64,000 nt of DNA from Pseudomonas fluorescens (GTDB lineage: Bacteria; Pseudomonadota; Gammaproteobacteria; Pseudomonadales; Pseudomonadaceae). A program made the position numbers and the translations under genes. The notes beneath the pieces were generated by a model. That model searched no databases. It was not told the DNA's origin and saw only the letters and a list, made by a program, of their open reading frames with translations. The DNA is taken from assembly GCF_902497775.2 (NCBI RefSeq), contig NZ_OZ024668.1, forward strand, positions 2,813,826-2,877,825. The letters are read 5' to 3'. This document shows positions 18,826 through 27,510 of this stretch, in pieces (within the stretch, counting starts at the first letter, position 1; every line of letters begins with the position of its first letter).

Positions 18826-19647
18826 TTGAAGGCTTTACTTCGCTCCCTCCCGGTACTGTGCCTGGGACTTGCCCTGACCGGCTGCAGCCTCACCCCCGCC
18901 GACCCGGTGAGTTTCAAAGAAAATGGCCTGTATGGCTTTAAAGACGCCAGCGGCAAGGTCATCGTGGCGCCCTCCATCGACCTGCAACCGACCTTCCACG
19001 AAGGCATGGCCGCCGTGCGCATCAACAACAAATGGGGCTTCATGGATCGCAACGGGAAGCTGGTCATCCCGACGATCTACACGCGCCCCGGGCATTTCAA
19101 AGATGGCCTGGCAGGCGTCTGCCTGTCGTCTTCCGAATGTGGCTACATCGATGCCCAGGGGCGCACCGTGATCCCCTTCGATTATGACTGGGTAGAGAGT
19201 TTCAGTGACGCCCAGGACGGTTTGGCGGTGGTCGCCAAGAACAACCGGTACGGCATGATCAACCGCAAGGGCAAGCAGGTTATCCCCCTGCGTTTCAGCT
19301 CCCGGCCCCTCACCGATAAGGGCCTAGTGTTGCTAAACGACAGTGACAGCGACAAAAGCGGCCTGATGAACACCGCCGGCAAAGTCGTGCTGCCCTTCGA
19401 ATACGACGCCATCGCCTACAATACCTGGGGCGGGCGGCTGGTCAACGACGGTCTGCTGAGCGTGGCCAAGGAAGGTAAATGGGGCTTCGTCGATCTCTCC
19501 GGCAAGCTGGTGCTACCGTATATCTACGACAGCCGGGCCTTCTTCCGTGACGGCCAGGCCATCGTAAAACGTGACGGCAAGCATTACCGGATTGACCGCA
19601 AGGGCAATGAAACGCCCTTGGAATACGAGCCGTTGAAGCTACCCTGA
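18826..19647 (+). CDS. WG-repeat lipoprotein
   Basis: A 273-residue secreted lipoprotein. Starting at TTG 18826, the N-terminus KALLRSLPVLCLGLALTGCS is a standard lipoprotein signal with lipobox LTGC (C20). The mature part is built of about six WG/KWG-type beta repeats (NGLYGFKDASGKVIV, NKWGFMDRNGKLVI, SECGYIDAQGRTVI, NRYGMINRKGKQVI, GKWGFVDLSGKLVL). AAGGA lies ~10 bases upstream of the TTG; longer in-frame starts would bury the signal peptide. WG-repeat proteins are common but of unknown function. The gene precedes the gluzincin/MBL pair by ~45 bp and could be expressed with it. Confidence 0.8.
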   Translation: MKALLRSLPVLCLGLALTGCSLTPADPVSFKENGLYGFKDASGKVIVAPSIDLQPTFHEGMAAVRINNKWGFMDRNGKLVIPTIYTRPGHFKDGLAGVCLSSSECGYIDAQGRTVIPFDYDWVESFSDAQDGLAVVAKNNRYGMINRKGKQVIPLRFSSRPLTDKGLVLLNDSDSDKSGLMNTAGKVVLPFEYDAIAYNTWGGRLVNDGLLSVAKEGKWGFVDLSGKLVLPYIYDSRAFFRDGQAIVKRDGKHYRIDRKGNETPLEYEPLKLP

Positions 19648-19691
19648 CTGCAGTTCCGCTGATGTAAGCCTGGTGCACAGGAGCGTTGCCC

Positions 19692-21425
19692 ATGGTCGTG
19701 AAAGCCAACACCCAGACCTTCACCATCCTCGCCCAGGACCCGGCGGTACGTAATGCCCGCGGCGAGCTGCTGTTCGCCCGGGTCAGCGTGCCGCTGGAAA
19801 CCCTCGGCCTGGGCCCCACCGGCTACCGCCTGAAGGTGGTCGACTTCGATGCCTCGCGCAACCAGCTGTACCACGCCCACGCCTACCAGCAGGACGCCAC
19901 CAGTGGTGCGATGGTCGACCCCTTCGATCCGCCCGGCGAGGCGCTGCTGGGCAATCCGGCATTTCATTGCCAGCACGTCTACGCGGTGGTCATGCGTACC
20001 CTGGCGCGCTTCGAGATGGCCTTGGGGCGCCGGGTTGGCTGGGGCTTCGAAGGGCATCAGTTGCACGTGGTGCCGCACGCCTTCGTCGAGGCCAACGCCT
20101 TTTATTCACGGGCTGATCGCGCCTTGATGTTCGGCTACTTCAAGGGCCTGGACGGCCAGCACGTGTTCACCTGCCTGTCCCACGACATCGTCGCCCACGA
20201 GGCCACCCACGCGATTCTCGATGGCTTGCGCGGCGGCTTCATGAATGCCTCGGGGCCGGATCAGGCCGCCTTCCACGAAGGCTTTGCCGACGTGGTGGCG
20301 CTGCTGTCGGTGTTTTCCCTGCGCGAAATCATCGAGTTCGCCCTGACCAATGGCGAACGCATCGAGCTGACCGTGCAGGGCGAGCGCCGGCTGCTCAATG
20401 GCGATCAACTGAGCCCACAGAACCTCGCCGAATCGCTGCTGTTCGGCATCGGCGAAGAGTTCGGCCAACAGCTTGAAGGCCTGCGCGCCAATGCCCTGCG
20501 CCGCTCAGTGATGCTGGCGCCGTCGGCCGATTACTTGAGCGACGAGCAGTTTGCCCAAGCCCACAACCGCGGCGAAATCTTCGCCGCCGCCATGCTGCGC
20601 AGCATGCTCGCCCTGTGGGTGGCGCGCCTGGGCGAGCTGGGCAATTTTGGCGACAACCTGTACAACCTGCGTGAAGTGGTCGAGGAAGGCGCCAAGGCCG
20701 CCGACCAGCTGCTGACCATCGCCATCCGCGCCCTGGACTACTGCCCGCCGCTGGACCTGGAGTTCGGCGACTACCTGGCCGCCCTGCTCACCGTCGACGC
20801 CCAGGTGGCTCCGGACGATTCGCGCTACGACTACCGGCTGATCATCCGCACCACCTTCGAGGCCTTCGGCATCGTCCCGCCAGCGGCGCGCACCGACAGC
20901 GACGGTTGCTGGCACGGCTTTGCCGACAACGGCCAGGTGCAGTACCGCAACAGCCATTTCGACTCGATGCTGCGCGACGACGAAGAGGTGTTTCGTTTTC
21001 TCTGGGAGAACCGCGCGGCGCTGGGTATCGACGAGCGCGCCTACACCGAGGTGGTGTCAGTGCGCCCGAGTATCCGCCTGGGCACCGACGGCCTGCTGCT
21101 GCGCGAAAGCGTCTGTGAATACATCATGAAGGCCAACATTTTTGGCGCCGAACTCAAGAGCGTGTGCAACATCAGCCCGCGTCCGGCCTGGATCAAGACC
21201 ACCGACGCCCTCACCGTGTATGGCGCCGGTACGCTGATTTTCGATCAGTACGGGCGCATCAAGTACCACGTCCAGCGCCCGCTCAATGACGGCCAGTGGC
21301 AGCTGCGCCGCTTGAGCTACCTGGCCGGCCTGGAAACCAGCGAGCTAGACCTGCGCAACCCGCTGGCCCAGTTGCATCGCCAGCGCGCCTGGCAGGTTGG
21401 GCCACTGCGCGAGGAGCAAGCATGA
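19692..21425 (+). CDS. Gluzincin (thermolysin-like) metallopeptidase
   Basis: A 577-residue protein with a zinc-peptidase core: HEATH at 169-173 (zinc ligands H169, H173; general base E170) and FHEGFADVVAL at 194-204, where E196 is the likely third ligand, as in thermolysin and M36-type gluzincins. There is no signal peptide or propeptide, so it is probably cytoplasmic. Residues ~390-577 form an extra domain of unknown kind. The ATG at 19692 is supported by AGGAG eight bases upstream. Its stop overlaps the ATG of the MBL gene (ATGA), so the two are translationally coupled and likely form one functional unit. Substrate unknown. Confidence 0.8.
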   Translation: MVVKANTQTFTILAQDPAVRNARGELLFARVSVPLETLGLGPTGYRLKVVDFDASRNQLYHAHAYQQDATSGAMVDPFDPPGEALLGNPAFHCQHVYAVVMRTLARFEMALGRRVGWGFEGHQLHVVPHAFVEANAFYSRADRALMFGYFKGLDGQHVFTCLSHDIVAHEATHAILDGLRGGFMNASGPDQAAFHEGFADVVALLSVFSLREIIEFALTNGERIELTVQGERRLLNGDQLSPQNLAESLLFGIGEEFGQQLEGLRANALRRSVMLAPSADYLSDEQFAQAHNRGEIFAAAMLRSMLALWVARLGELGNFGDNLYNLREVVEEGAKAADQLLTIAIRALDYCPPLDLEFGDYLAALLTVDAQVAPDDSRYDYRLIIRTTFEAFGIVPPAARTDSDGCWHGFADNGQVQYRNSHFDSMLRDDEEVFRFLWENRAALGIDERAYTEVVSVRPSIRLGTDGLLLRESVCEYIMKANIFGAELKSVCNISPRPAWIKTTDALTVYGAGTLIFDQYGRIKYHVQRPLNDGQWQLRRLSYLAGLETSELDLRNPLAQLHRQRAWQVGPLREEQA

Positions 21426-22708
21426 ACCCGACCAGCCTGACCCTCTATGCCTACCAGGTCGGTTTTGGCGACTGCTTCCTGCTGCGCTTCAACTACCCAG
21501 GCGGGGTGCGCCGCCACGTGCTGATCGATTTCGGGTCCATGGGCATGCCCAAGGGCGTCACCCAGGGCCAGCGCCTGCTGGCGATTGCCCAGGACATTGA
21601 AGCCAAGTGCGCGGGCAAGCTCGATGCGGTGGTCGCGACCCACCGCCATGCCGACCATATCAGCGGCTTTGCCCGCAACCGCGCCGGCACCGCCAGCGGC
21701 GATGTGATTCGCCGCCTGGCGCCGCAGTTGGTGCTGCAACCCTGGACCGAACAGCTGGAGCTCGCTGAAGACGCCAGCGCCCCCGAGCAACCCGGCCTGC
21801 GCGGTGCACGCAGCATGGCCCAGACCCTGCAGAGCATGAATGCCCTGGCCAGCGCCGTGGTCAAACTGCTCGACCAAGGCAGGCATGGGCTGTCCGAGGA
21901 ACTGGCCAGGCGCCTGGGGTTTATCGGCGAAGACAACATCTCCAACGCCAGCGCCGTGAACAACCTGGCGAGCATGGGCACACGCAACGCCTATGCCTTC
22001 TTCGGCAGCGAGGATGCCCTGGCTGAGCTGTTGCCCGGTGTGCGCACGCATATCCTCGGCCCGCCCACGGTCGAGCAAAGCGCTTCGATCCGCAAGCAGC
22101 GCAGCCGCGACCCGGCCGAGTTCTGGCACCTGCACCGGCAGTTGCTCGATGCCCAGGTCAACCCACCGGACGATGACCCGGGGCCCTTTGCCGACTACCC
22201 GGCGACCCGTGGCAGCAAGCTGCCGATGAGCACCCGCTGGATCGCCCGGCGGGTGCGCGAAGCCCGTGGCGAGCAACTGCTGCAGATCGTCACGGCGCTG
22301 GACAAGGCCATGAACAACACCAGCCTGATCCTGCTGTTCGAGGTGGCAGGCAAGAAGCTGCTGTTCCCGGGCGATGCGCAGATCGAAAACTGGAGTTATG
22401 CCCTGAGCCACCCGGAAATTCGCGCGCTGCTGGCGGACGTCGACCTGTACAAGGTCGGCCACCATGGCAGCCTCAATGCCACGCCGAAAAGCCTCTGGGG
22501 CGGCTTCAGCAAGCGCGGCAAGGCCGGTACGCCGCAGCGCCTGACCAGTGTGCTGTCGACCATGCCCGGCAAGCACGGCAACCCCGAGGCCGGCACCGAA
22601 GTACCGCGGCGGCCATTGCTGGAAGCGCTGGGCAAGGAGAGCGAGTTGCACAGCACCGATGGCTTGGGCGCCGGGGTGTTGTGTGAGGAGATCGAGATCA
22701 GCTTTTGA
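21422..22708 (+). CDS. MBL-fold hydrolase (ComEC-like metallo-beta-lactamase domain)
   Basis: A 428-residue metallo-beta-lactamase-fold protein. The metal motif THRHADH is at 73-79, with the later GDAQIENW and KVGHHGS motifs typical of the ComEC-type beta-lactamase subgroup. No membrane segments are present, so only the soluble hydrolase domain exists. The middle (~130-290) is a family-specific insertion. Such domains often act on phosphodiesters or nucleic acids, but the substrate here is unknown. It overlaps the peptidase gene by 4 bp. A fragment of a diverged copy of codons ~321-337 lies at 26583-26632. Confidence 0.8.
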   Translation: MNPTSLTLYAYQVGFGDCFLLRFNYPGGVRRHVLIDFGSMGMPKGVTQGQRLLAIAQDIEAKCAGKLDAVVATHRHADHISGFARNRAGTASGDVIRRLAPQLVLQPWTEQLELAEDASAPEQPGLRGARSMAQTLQSMNALASAVVKLLDQGRHGLSEELARRLGFIGEDNISNASAVNNLASMGTRNAYAFFGSEDALAELLPGVRTHILGPPTVEQSASIRKQRSRDPAEFWHLHRQLLDAQVNPPDDDPGPFADYPATRGSKLPMSTRWIARRVREARGEQLLQIVTALDKAMNNTSLILLFEVAGKKLLFPGDAQIENWSYALSHPEIRALLADVDLYKVGHHGSLNATPKSLWGGFSKRGKAGTPQRLTSVLSTMPGKHGNPEAGTEVPRRPLLEALGKESELHSTDGLGAGVLCEEIEISF

Positions 22709-22752
22709 TCTGCGGGGTTTTATCTCGGGTCAAGTTGGTCGTAGTCCAAGCG

Positions 22753-22832
22753 CTTTTTGCTACCATCGTGCTTCCCGCTCACTTACGGCCCTTGCTCATG
22801 TCGCCTGCCGCGCCCCCGGAAAAGCCCATCCT
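22753..22832 (+). pseudogene. Remnant of the AraC-gene 5' end (duplicated)
   Basis: This stretch matches the promoter region and first codons of the AraC gene at 26694-26762. Both begin ctttttgctaccatcg and continue through cttcccgctca, the ATG (22798 versus 26737) and ccggaaaa-cccatcct. Small indels separate the copies. After ~12 codons homology ends and the frame continues as unrelated sequence, so this is a truncated copy. Confidence 0.75.
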
Positions 22833-22865
22833 TAAATCGCGAGGCGTCCTGAGGTGTAAGGGCCA

Positions 22866-22882
22866 GGGGCGGACACCGCCCC
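22866..22882. terminator. Hairpin downstream of the RCC1-like gene
   Basis: The stem GGGGCGG-ACA-CCGCCCC lies 16 bp past the stop of the minus-strand gene. No clear T run follows, so terminator function is uncertain. Confidence 0.35.
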
Positions 22883-22897
22883 CGGCTGGGTGCAGGG

Positions 22898-25800
22898 TCA
22901 GGTGGGTTGTGGAGTCTCCTGAACGGCCTGCTCAGACAGCTGGCTCAACTGCGCCTGGCTGGCGGGGGTGGAGTAGGTGAGTTGGCCGTTGAGGCTGGGG
23001 GGAGCATTTCCGCCATACAGTGAATTGCCCCAGGCAACTACGCGCTTATCTGCAGTCAGTGCTGCGAACCCGAAGAAATTAGCGTACACAGCCTGCACGT
23101 TAACCAACTGTCCGACAAGCGTTGGCGGAATAGCTCCACCTAGATGGGCGGCTCCCCAACTGCGAACCTGACCATCGCTGAGCAGCACAGTAAAAGCGCC
23201 TAGGGAGGCAACCAGTTGAACAATATTCTTCAAGCTGGCGATCTCGTCCGGCAAGATTCCCCCAGCGACCCTCCCCCATGCTTTTACACTGCCATCACTG
23301 CGCACTGCAGCAAAGGCTACGCCCGCTCCTCGTATGTCGATAAAGTCATTGATTGGAACCAGTTCAACGGGCAAGCCTATCCCCCACGACTGGACTTGGC
23401 CGTTCGCGCGTAAAACGGCGAATCCATGACCTGCGGCCGCGACCCGAACAACGTCGGTCAACCGAGCAATATCTTCCGGCAAAATGCCGCCATAGTCAGC
23501 GGCCCCCCAAGCCCTCACCTGGCCAGTACGACGCAAGGCTGCAAACGCAAGTCCATTGGCACACACATCGACAATATCGGTCAATTGGGCGATGTCTGCA
23601 GGTACGTCGCCATAATATCCCCAACCCACAACATGACCACTAGCTCTTCGTGCCGCAAAAGATGCCCGTCCGCCGTACAACTCCACCACATCCGTGAGCG
23701 CAACAATGGGGGCAGGTGGTAGATCTCTACCCCAAGCCTGTATCTTGCGTTGCGCTGTTAAAGCAGCCATGCCGTAGTATGTGCCAATGGCCTGAGTGAA
23801 GTTACCACTCAAACTAAGTGGGTTGCTCCCCCAGGTAACCAGCGCCCCATTAGCACGTCGAGCAACCATCGCCCAGTCCCCCCCCACCACCGCCACCGCA
23901 TCACGTACCTGAGCCGCCACAGGCGAAAGCACGCCACCGTTTAATGGAGCACCCCAGGCGATCATCGAACCGCTATCGGTGATTGCAGTATATGAATAGG
24001 GATTGGCTCCAATATTGGAGCGATTGACCAACGTGAGAGAACCTGCAGTTTCCGTCCATACGTACAGCAGCCGCGAAGGTGCCTGATCAAGGAAATGCAT
24101 GCCCACCTGCGGTTCAGTGTCCCCGTCATAGCGCCAACGCGCTTCAATGGGTTGCAATGAAACAGTATCCACTGCAACCAGCAGACGTTTCATGCTGTAA
24201 CCCCAGTCGACACCGCCAGAACCACTCCGCGCCCCCATCACCTTGGGAATCCCGCTCGCAATCAACTTACCTACGTTGAACCCACGCACCGCCGACTCAA
24301 ACACCTCGCCATCACGCTCGACCGTATAATCCAGGGTCACACTGCCCTCCTGATTGAGCAGCACCACCTCCCGCTCGATCGTCTCCCGGTAAACCTCACC
24401 CACTTCATCTGTCCGTACCGTGCGGCTCTTGCTCACTGAGCCAGCCCCTTCAGCACCGCGCCAGTACACCGTGACCACATCATTCACACGCAAGCCGGCC
24501 TCCACCCCAATGGTGATCGTCGCGCCACTGGGGACATTGATCGGATCAAGCCCGTCGCCCTCGGCCTCGACAATACCAGGGGCGGGAAAGCGCAATCCTG
24601 CCTCGCCGATGTACAGGGTCAAGGTGTCGGAATAGCGGGGACGCTGGTTATCCTCGACGACCGAGTAACTGATCTGGACCTCGTCGCCCAGGCTGGGGAG
24701 GATTTCGCTTACCGGCACAGTAAAGACTACTTCAGGCACTACTTCGGGAACGGTGATCTCGTCGGTATAACTGCCCCAGGCCAGGACCAATTTCTGCCCC
24801 TGGCGCATGCCGTCGTAGAGGAAAATGCGCACCGTGGCCACCAGCCGTCCTTCGGGGTCCCACGCACCGTTGTCGACATCGTCCACGCTCGGCGCCGCCA
24901 GTTCCGCCACCGCCTCACCGACGTACAGGCCCAGCCGTTGCGACTCTTGGTATTGGCCGCTGGAGTAGATGACCCGGTAGAACACTTCAAGCGTACCGCC
25001 ATCGAGCAGGGCTATATGATCTGCCTTCACCTCCACCACCAGCGGCTGACCTAGCTGGTTGTTATTGCTGATCAAGCGATGCGCTTCATGTAGGTACGGC
25101 CGCTGATCCGCACGTATGCCATGCCAGACCACCACCACCCGCTGCCCGACCGCCATGCCGGCATAGGCCGGCACAATCACATGCGCCCGGGGCAGGTCGG
25201 CAGGTAGATGCTGCTCCACCGCCTCGGCCACGGTCGGGGCGGCCAGCCCCAGGTTCACGCCCCTGACCCCGACCGTGGTGCGCTTGGAAGGAATCACGCC
25301 CCCCACCCCTTTGTCCAGTTCATAGGACACAAAGGCCATGCCTTGGGCAATCGCTGCAACGACAGCATTGGGAATACTGAACGGTGCCAGATGAGGGAGT
25401 CGCGTAAGGATGAAAGGCTCCGGTTCAAACGGCGCTATACCACTCCCCTCTTCGGTAAACCCTCGCCACTTGACCTGGATCCGGTCGTTCACGGCAAAAC
25501 CGGTTGCCCGTGAGGCGTAGACCTGCACCGTCACATCCGCCCCCTCCAGTTGCGCCAGATCGACGTAACCTTCATCGTCGGCTTCTGCGATCAGTGGCGG
25601 ATCGAGGCGAAAGCCACCCGCCTCCACCTGCGCATGGCTGTGTAGCGACCAGCCATCCGAAAAGTTACCGACCTCATCGAGCAACTGGTACACCACCGCC
25701 AGCTCATCGGAGTCGCCCGCTTCAATGATGGTGTCGTAATCGACGACGATCTCGATCAGCTTGCCCACTTCCTGCGCCTGGACTTCATGGCCCACGATCA

Positions 25801-26428
25801 CTCCACCCCAGCTCAAGCGTACGGTGTCGCGCACGGCCATGTTCAGCCAAGGGAAGATATACACCTCCACGCCGCGCCGGGCGTACTCTTCATCGATGAG
25901 CTCGACCGGTACATCCGGCGGGACCAGCCCGTAATGACCTTCCAGGTCGGGCCGGGGGTCCGGCCCGCCTGGCAGCGCGCGCTTGGTCTTGAGCAGCAGG
26001 CGTCCCGAGTCGGCTTCATCGCCACTCAGTGCCTTGACCTGAAACCAGACCTGCGCGACGCCATTCGGGATGTTTTGTGCTGGCACGTAGAGGTACAGCA
26101 ACTTATTCAGGTCGTCCCGTTGCACCACATAGGGAACAGGTGTGGCCGCCTGCTCCGGATCGCCCCAGAATACGCGTACTTCATCGCCTGGGGCCATTTG
26201 CAGGTACGGCTCCACCAGTACCAGCAAACCATTGGGGTTGGTTTGCAACACGGCAGCAGTGATCCCGCCATCCAAACCGTCCGGGTGATCGAACAACTCG
26301 GTCATGTAGGGAATGCGAACATGACTGTTTACGATCGACTGGATCTGCTCAACGCGCAGGTACCAGGGGCTGGGATCTTCGTCGGGGAGCAGTGGCGTAA
26401 CAGCTGGGAACGGCGAGTCCTGATTCAT
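22898..26428 (-). CDS. Large beta-rich protein with RCC1-like C-terminal repeats
   Basis: A 1,176-residue protein without a visible signal peptide. Residues ~30-770 consist of about six tandem ~110-120-residue Ig-like/beta units sharing patterns such as VPAYAGMAVGQRVVVVWHG, FPWLNMAVRDTVRLSWGG and FLYDGMRQGQKLVLAWG. From ~830 to 1150 come seven to eight RCC1-like ~45-residue units ending in WG (ALRRTGQVRAWG, VLRANGQVQSWG, AVRSDGSVKAWG, LLSDGQVRSWG). Related repeat proteins occur scattered in fluorescent pseudomonads; function is unknown, with surface or secreted effector roles possible. The RCC1 half is visibly less GC-rich than its neighbours. The gene lies between broken copies of flanking genes, a sign of insertion. 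Confidence 0.75.
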   Translation of the reverse strand: MNQDSPFPAVTPLLPDEDPSPWYLRVEQIQSIVNSHVRIPYMTELFDHPDGLDGGITAAVLQTNPNGLLVLVEPYLQMAPGDEVRVFWGDPEQAATPVPYVVQRDDLNKLLYLYVPAQNIPNGVAQVWFQVKALSGDEADSGRLLLKTKRALPGGPDPRPDLEGHYGLVPPDVPVELIDEEYARRGVEVYIFPWLNMAVRDTVRLSWGGVIVGHEVQAQEVGKLIEIVVDYDTIIEAGDSDELAVVYQLLDEVGNFSDGWSLHSHAQVEAGGFRLDPPLIAEADDEGYVDLAQLEGADVTVQVYASRATGFAVNDRIQVKWRGFTEEGSGIAPFEPEPFILTRLPHLAPFSIPNAVVAAIAQGMAFVSYELDKGVGGVIPSKRTTVGVRGVNLGLAAPTVAEAVEQHLPADLPRAHVIVPAYAGMAVGQRVVVVWHGIRADQRPYLHEAHRLISNNNQLGQPLVVEVKADHIALLDGGTLEVFYRVIYSSGQYQESQRLGLYVGEAVAELAAPSVDDVDNGAWDPEGRLVATVRIFLYDGMRQGQKLVLAWGSYTDEITVPEVVPEVVFTVPVSEILPSLGDEVQISYSVVEDNQRPRYSDTLTLYIGEAGLRFPAPGIVEAEGDGLDPINVPSGATITIGVEAGLRVNDVVTVYWRGAEGAGSVSKSRTVRTDEVGEVYRETIEREVVLLNQEGSVTLDYTVERDGEVFESAVRGFNVGKLIASGIPKVMGARSGSGGVDWGYSMKRLLVAVDTVSLQPIEARWRYDGDTEPQVGMHFLDQAPSRLLYVWTETAGSLTLVNRSNIGANPYSYTAITDSGSMIAWGAPLNGGVLSPVAAQVRDAVAVVGGDWAMVARRANGALVTWGSNPLSLSGNFTQAIGTYYGMAALTAQRKIQAWGRDLPPAPIVALTDVVELYGGRASFAARRASGHVVGWGYYGDVPADIAQLTDIVDVCANGLAFAALRRTGQVRAWGAADYGGILPEDIARLTDVVRVAAAGHGFAVLRANGQVQSWGIGLPVELVPINDFIDIRGAGVAFAAVRSDGSVKAWGRVAGGILPDEIASLKNIVQLVASLGAFTVLLSDGQVRSWGAAHLGGAIPPTLVGQLVNVQAVYANFFGFAALTADKRVVAWGNSLYGGNAPPSLNGQLTYSTPASQAQLSQLSEQAVQETPQPT

Positions 26429-26582
26429 GGGGGTACCCTGGTGTCGATGGCAGAAGGCGCGTTCCCGTCGAGAACGCCGGTCGACCCTTATTCAATACCT
26501 CGATACGCCGTGCCGCTACTGACAAAAATGCCAGGTCGCGCGGATTCGACAGGGGCATTCATGGCCAGGAGCAAAACCTAAT

Positions 26583-26632
26583 ATCGATAACTGGAGTTAT
26601 GCACTGAGCCATCCGGACATTCGCGCGCTGCT
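26583..26632 (+). pseudogene. Remnant of the MBL hydrolase gene (duplicated fragment)
   Basis: Fifty bases match 22382-22431 inside the MBL gene with four mismatches (core aactggagttatgc). They would encode IDNWSYALSHPDIRALL instead of IENWSYALSHPEIRALL. Similarity stops abruptly on both sides. With the AraC remnant at 22753 it frames the RCC1-like gene. Confidence 0.75.
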
Positions 26633-26736
26633 CCCACAATGCAATTGCGTGCACCGCCCCTGAAGCTGGCTTGCCAGCGAACAGAGTGCCCCCCTTTTTG
26701 CTACCATCGCGCTTCCCGCTCAACACGGCCCTGCTC

Positions 26737-27510
26737 ATGTCGCCCCCGGAAAAACCCATCCTCACCCTGGCCGAAAACTACCGCCACGGCGAACGCATTG
26801 CGGCCCACTGTCACAATCGCGCGCAGTTGATCCACGCCCTCAGCGGGGTGATCACGGTCAACTCGCTGCAGGGCAGTTGGGTGGTGCCGCCGGGGCGTGG
26901 GGTGTGGGTACCGACGGCGGTCGAGCACGACTTGAAGATGGCCGGCGCCGTACGCATGCGCACCCTGTTCATCGACCAGAAAGCCCGCACCGACCTGCCG
27001 CAGGATTGCCAGGTGGTCGACATCTCGCCACTGCTGCGCCAGTTGATCATCAGTGCCATGGACATACCCGCCGACTACCCACCAGGCGGGCGCGACGAAC
27101 GGTTGATGCAGCTGATCCTCGATGAAATCCGTGTGCTGCCGATCCTGGCCCTGCATGTACCCACGCCGCGCGACCCGCAACTGGCCGAGCTGTGCCAGGC
27201 CCTGCGCGATGCGCCCAGCGAAGACTGGAACCTGGCACGCGCCGGCCGCCTGCTCGGCACCAGCGCCCGCACCCTGACCCGGGCCTTTCAGCGCGAGACC
27301 GGCCTGAGCTTCATCCAGTGGCTGCGGCGCATGCGCCTGCTGGCCAGCCTCGACTCCCTGGCCGCCGGGCATCCGATCCTCGATGTGGCGCTGGACCTGG
27401 GCTACGACAGCCCCAGCGCCTTCAGCGCCATGTTCCGCCGCACCCTCGGGGTATCGCCCTCGGCCTACTTCGGCAAGGCCCAGGCCTATGGCGCGGCGCA
27501 GACCGACTGA
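26737..27510 (+). CDS. AraC-family regulator with cupin N-terminus (NimR-like)
   Basis: A 257-residue regulator. The N-terminal cupin-like part (RHGERIAAHCHNRAQLIHALSGV, PPGRGVWVPTAVEHDL) is followed by two helix-turn-helix units (ARAGRLLGTSARTLTRAFQRETG and ILDVALDLGYDSPSAFSAMFRRTLG). The arrangement matches the NimR/YdeO-like group, which often control adjacent efflux pumps. It converges directly on the DHA2 pump gene, with no base between the stops. ATG 26737 begins the conserved SPPEKPIL; the ribosome site is poor. A truncated copy of its 5' end is at 22753-22832. Confidence 0.85.
   Translation: MSPPEKPILTLAENYRHGERIAAHCHNRAQLIHALSGVITVNSLQGSWVVPPGRGVWVPTAVEHDLKMAGAVRMRTLFIDQKARTDLPQDCQVVDISPLLRQLIISAMDIPADYPPGGRDERLMQLILDEIRVLPILALHVPTPRDPQLAELCQALRDAPSEDWNLARAGRLLGTSARTLTRAFQRETGLSFIQWLRRMRLLASLDSLAAGHPILDVALDLGYDSPSAFSAMFRRTLGVSPSAYFGKAQAYGAAQTD

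Noticed and set aside
22753..22980. Short open frame starting at 22798 as a new small gene
   Set aside because: Its first codons are a truncated copy of the AraC gene start and the rest has no coding character.
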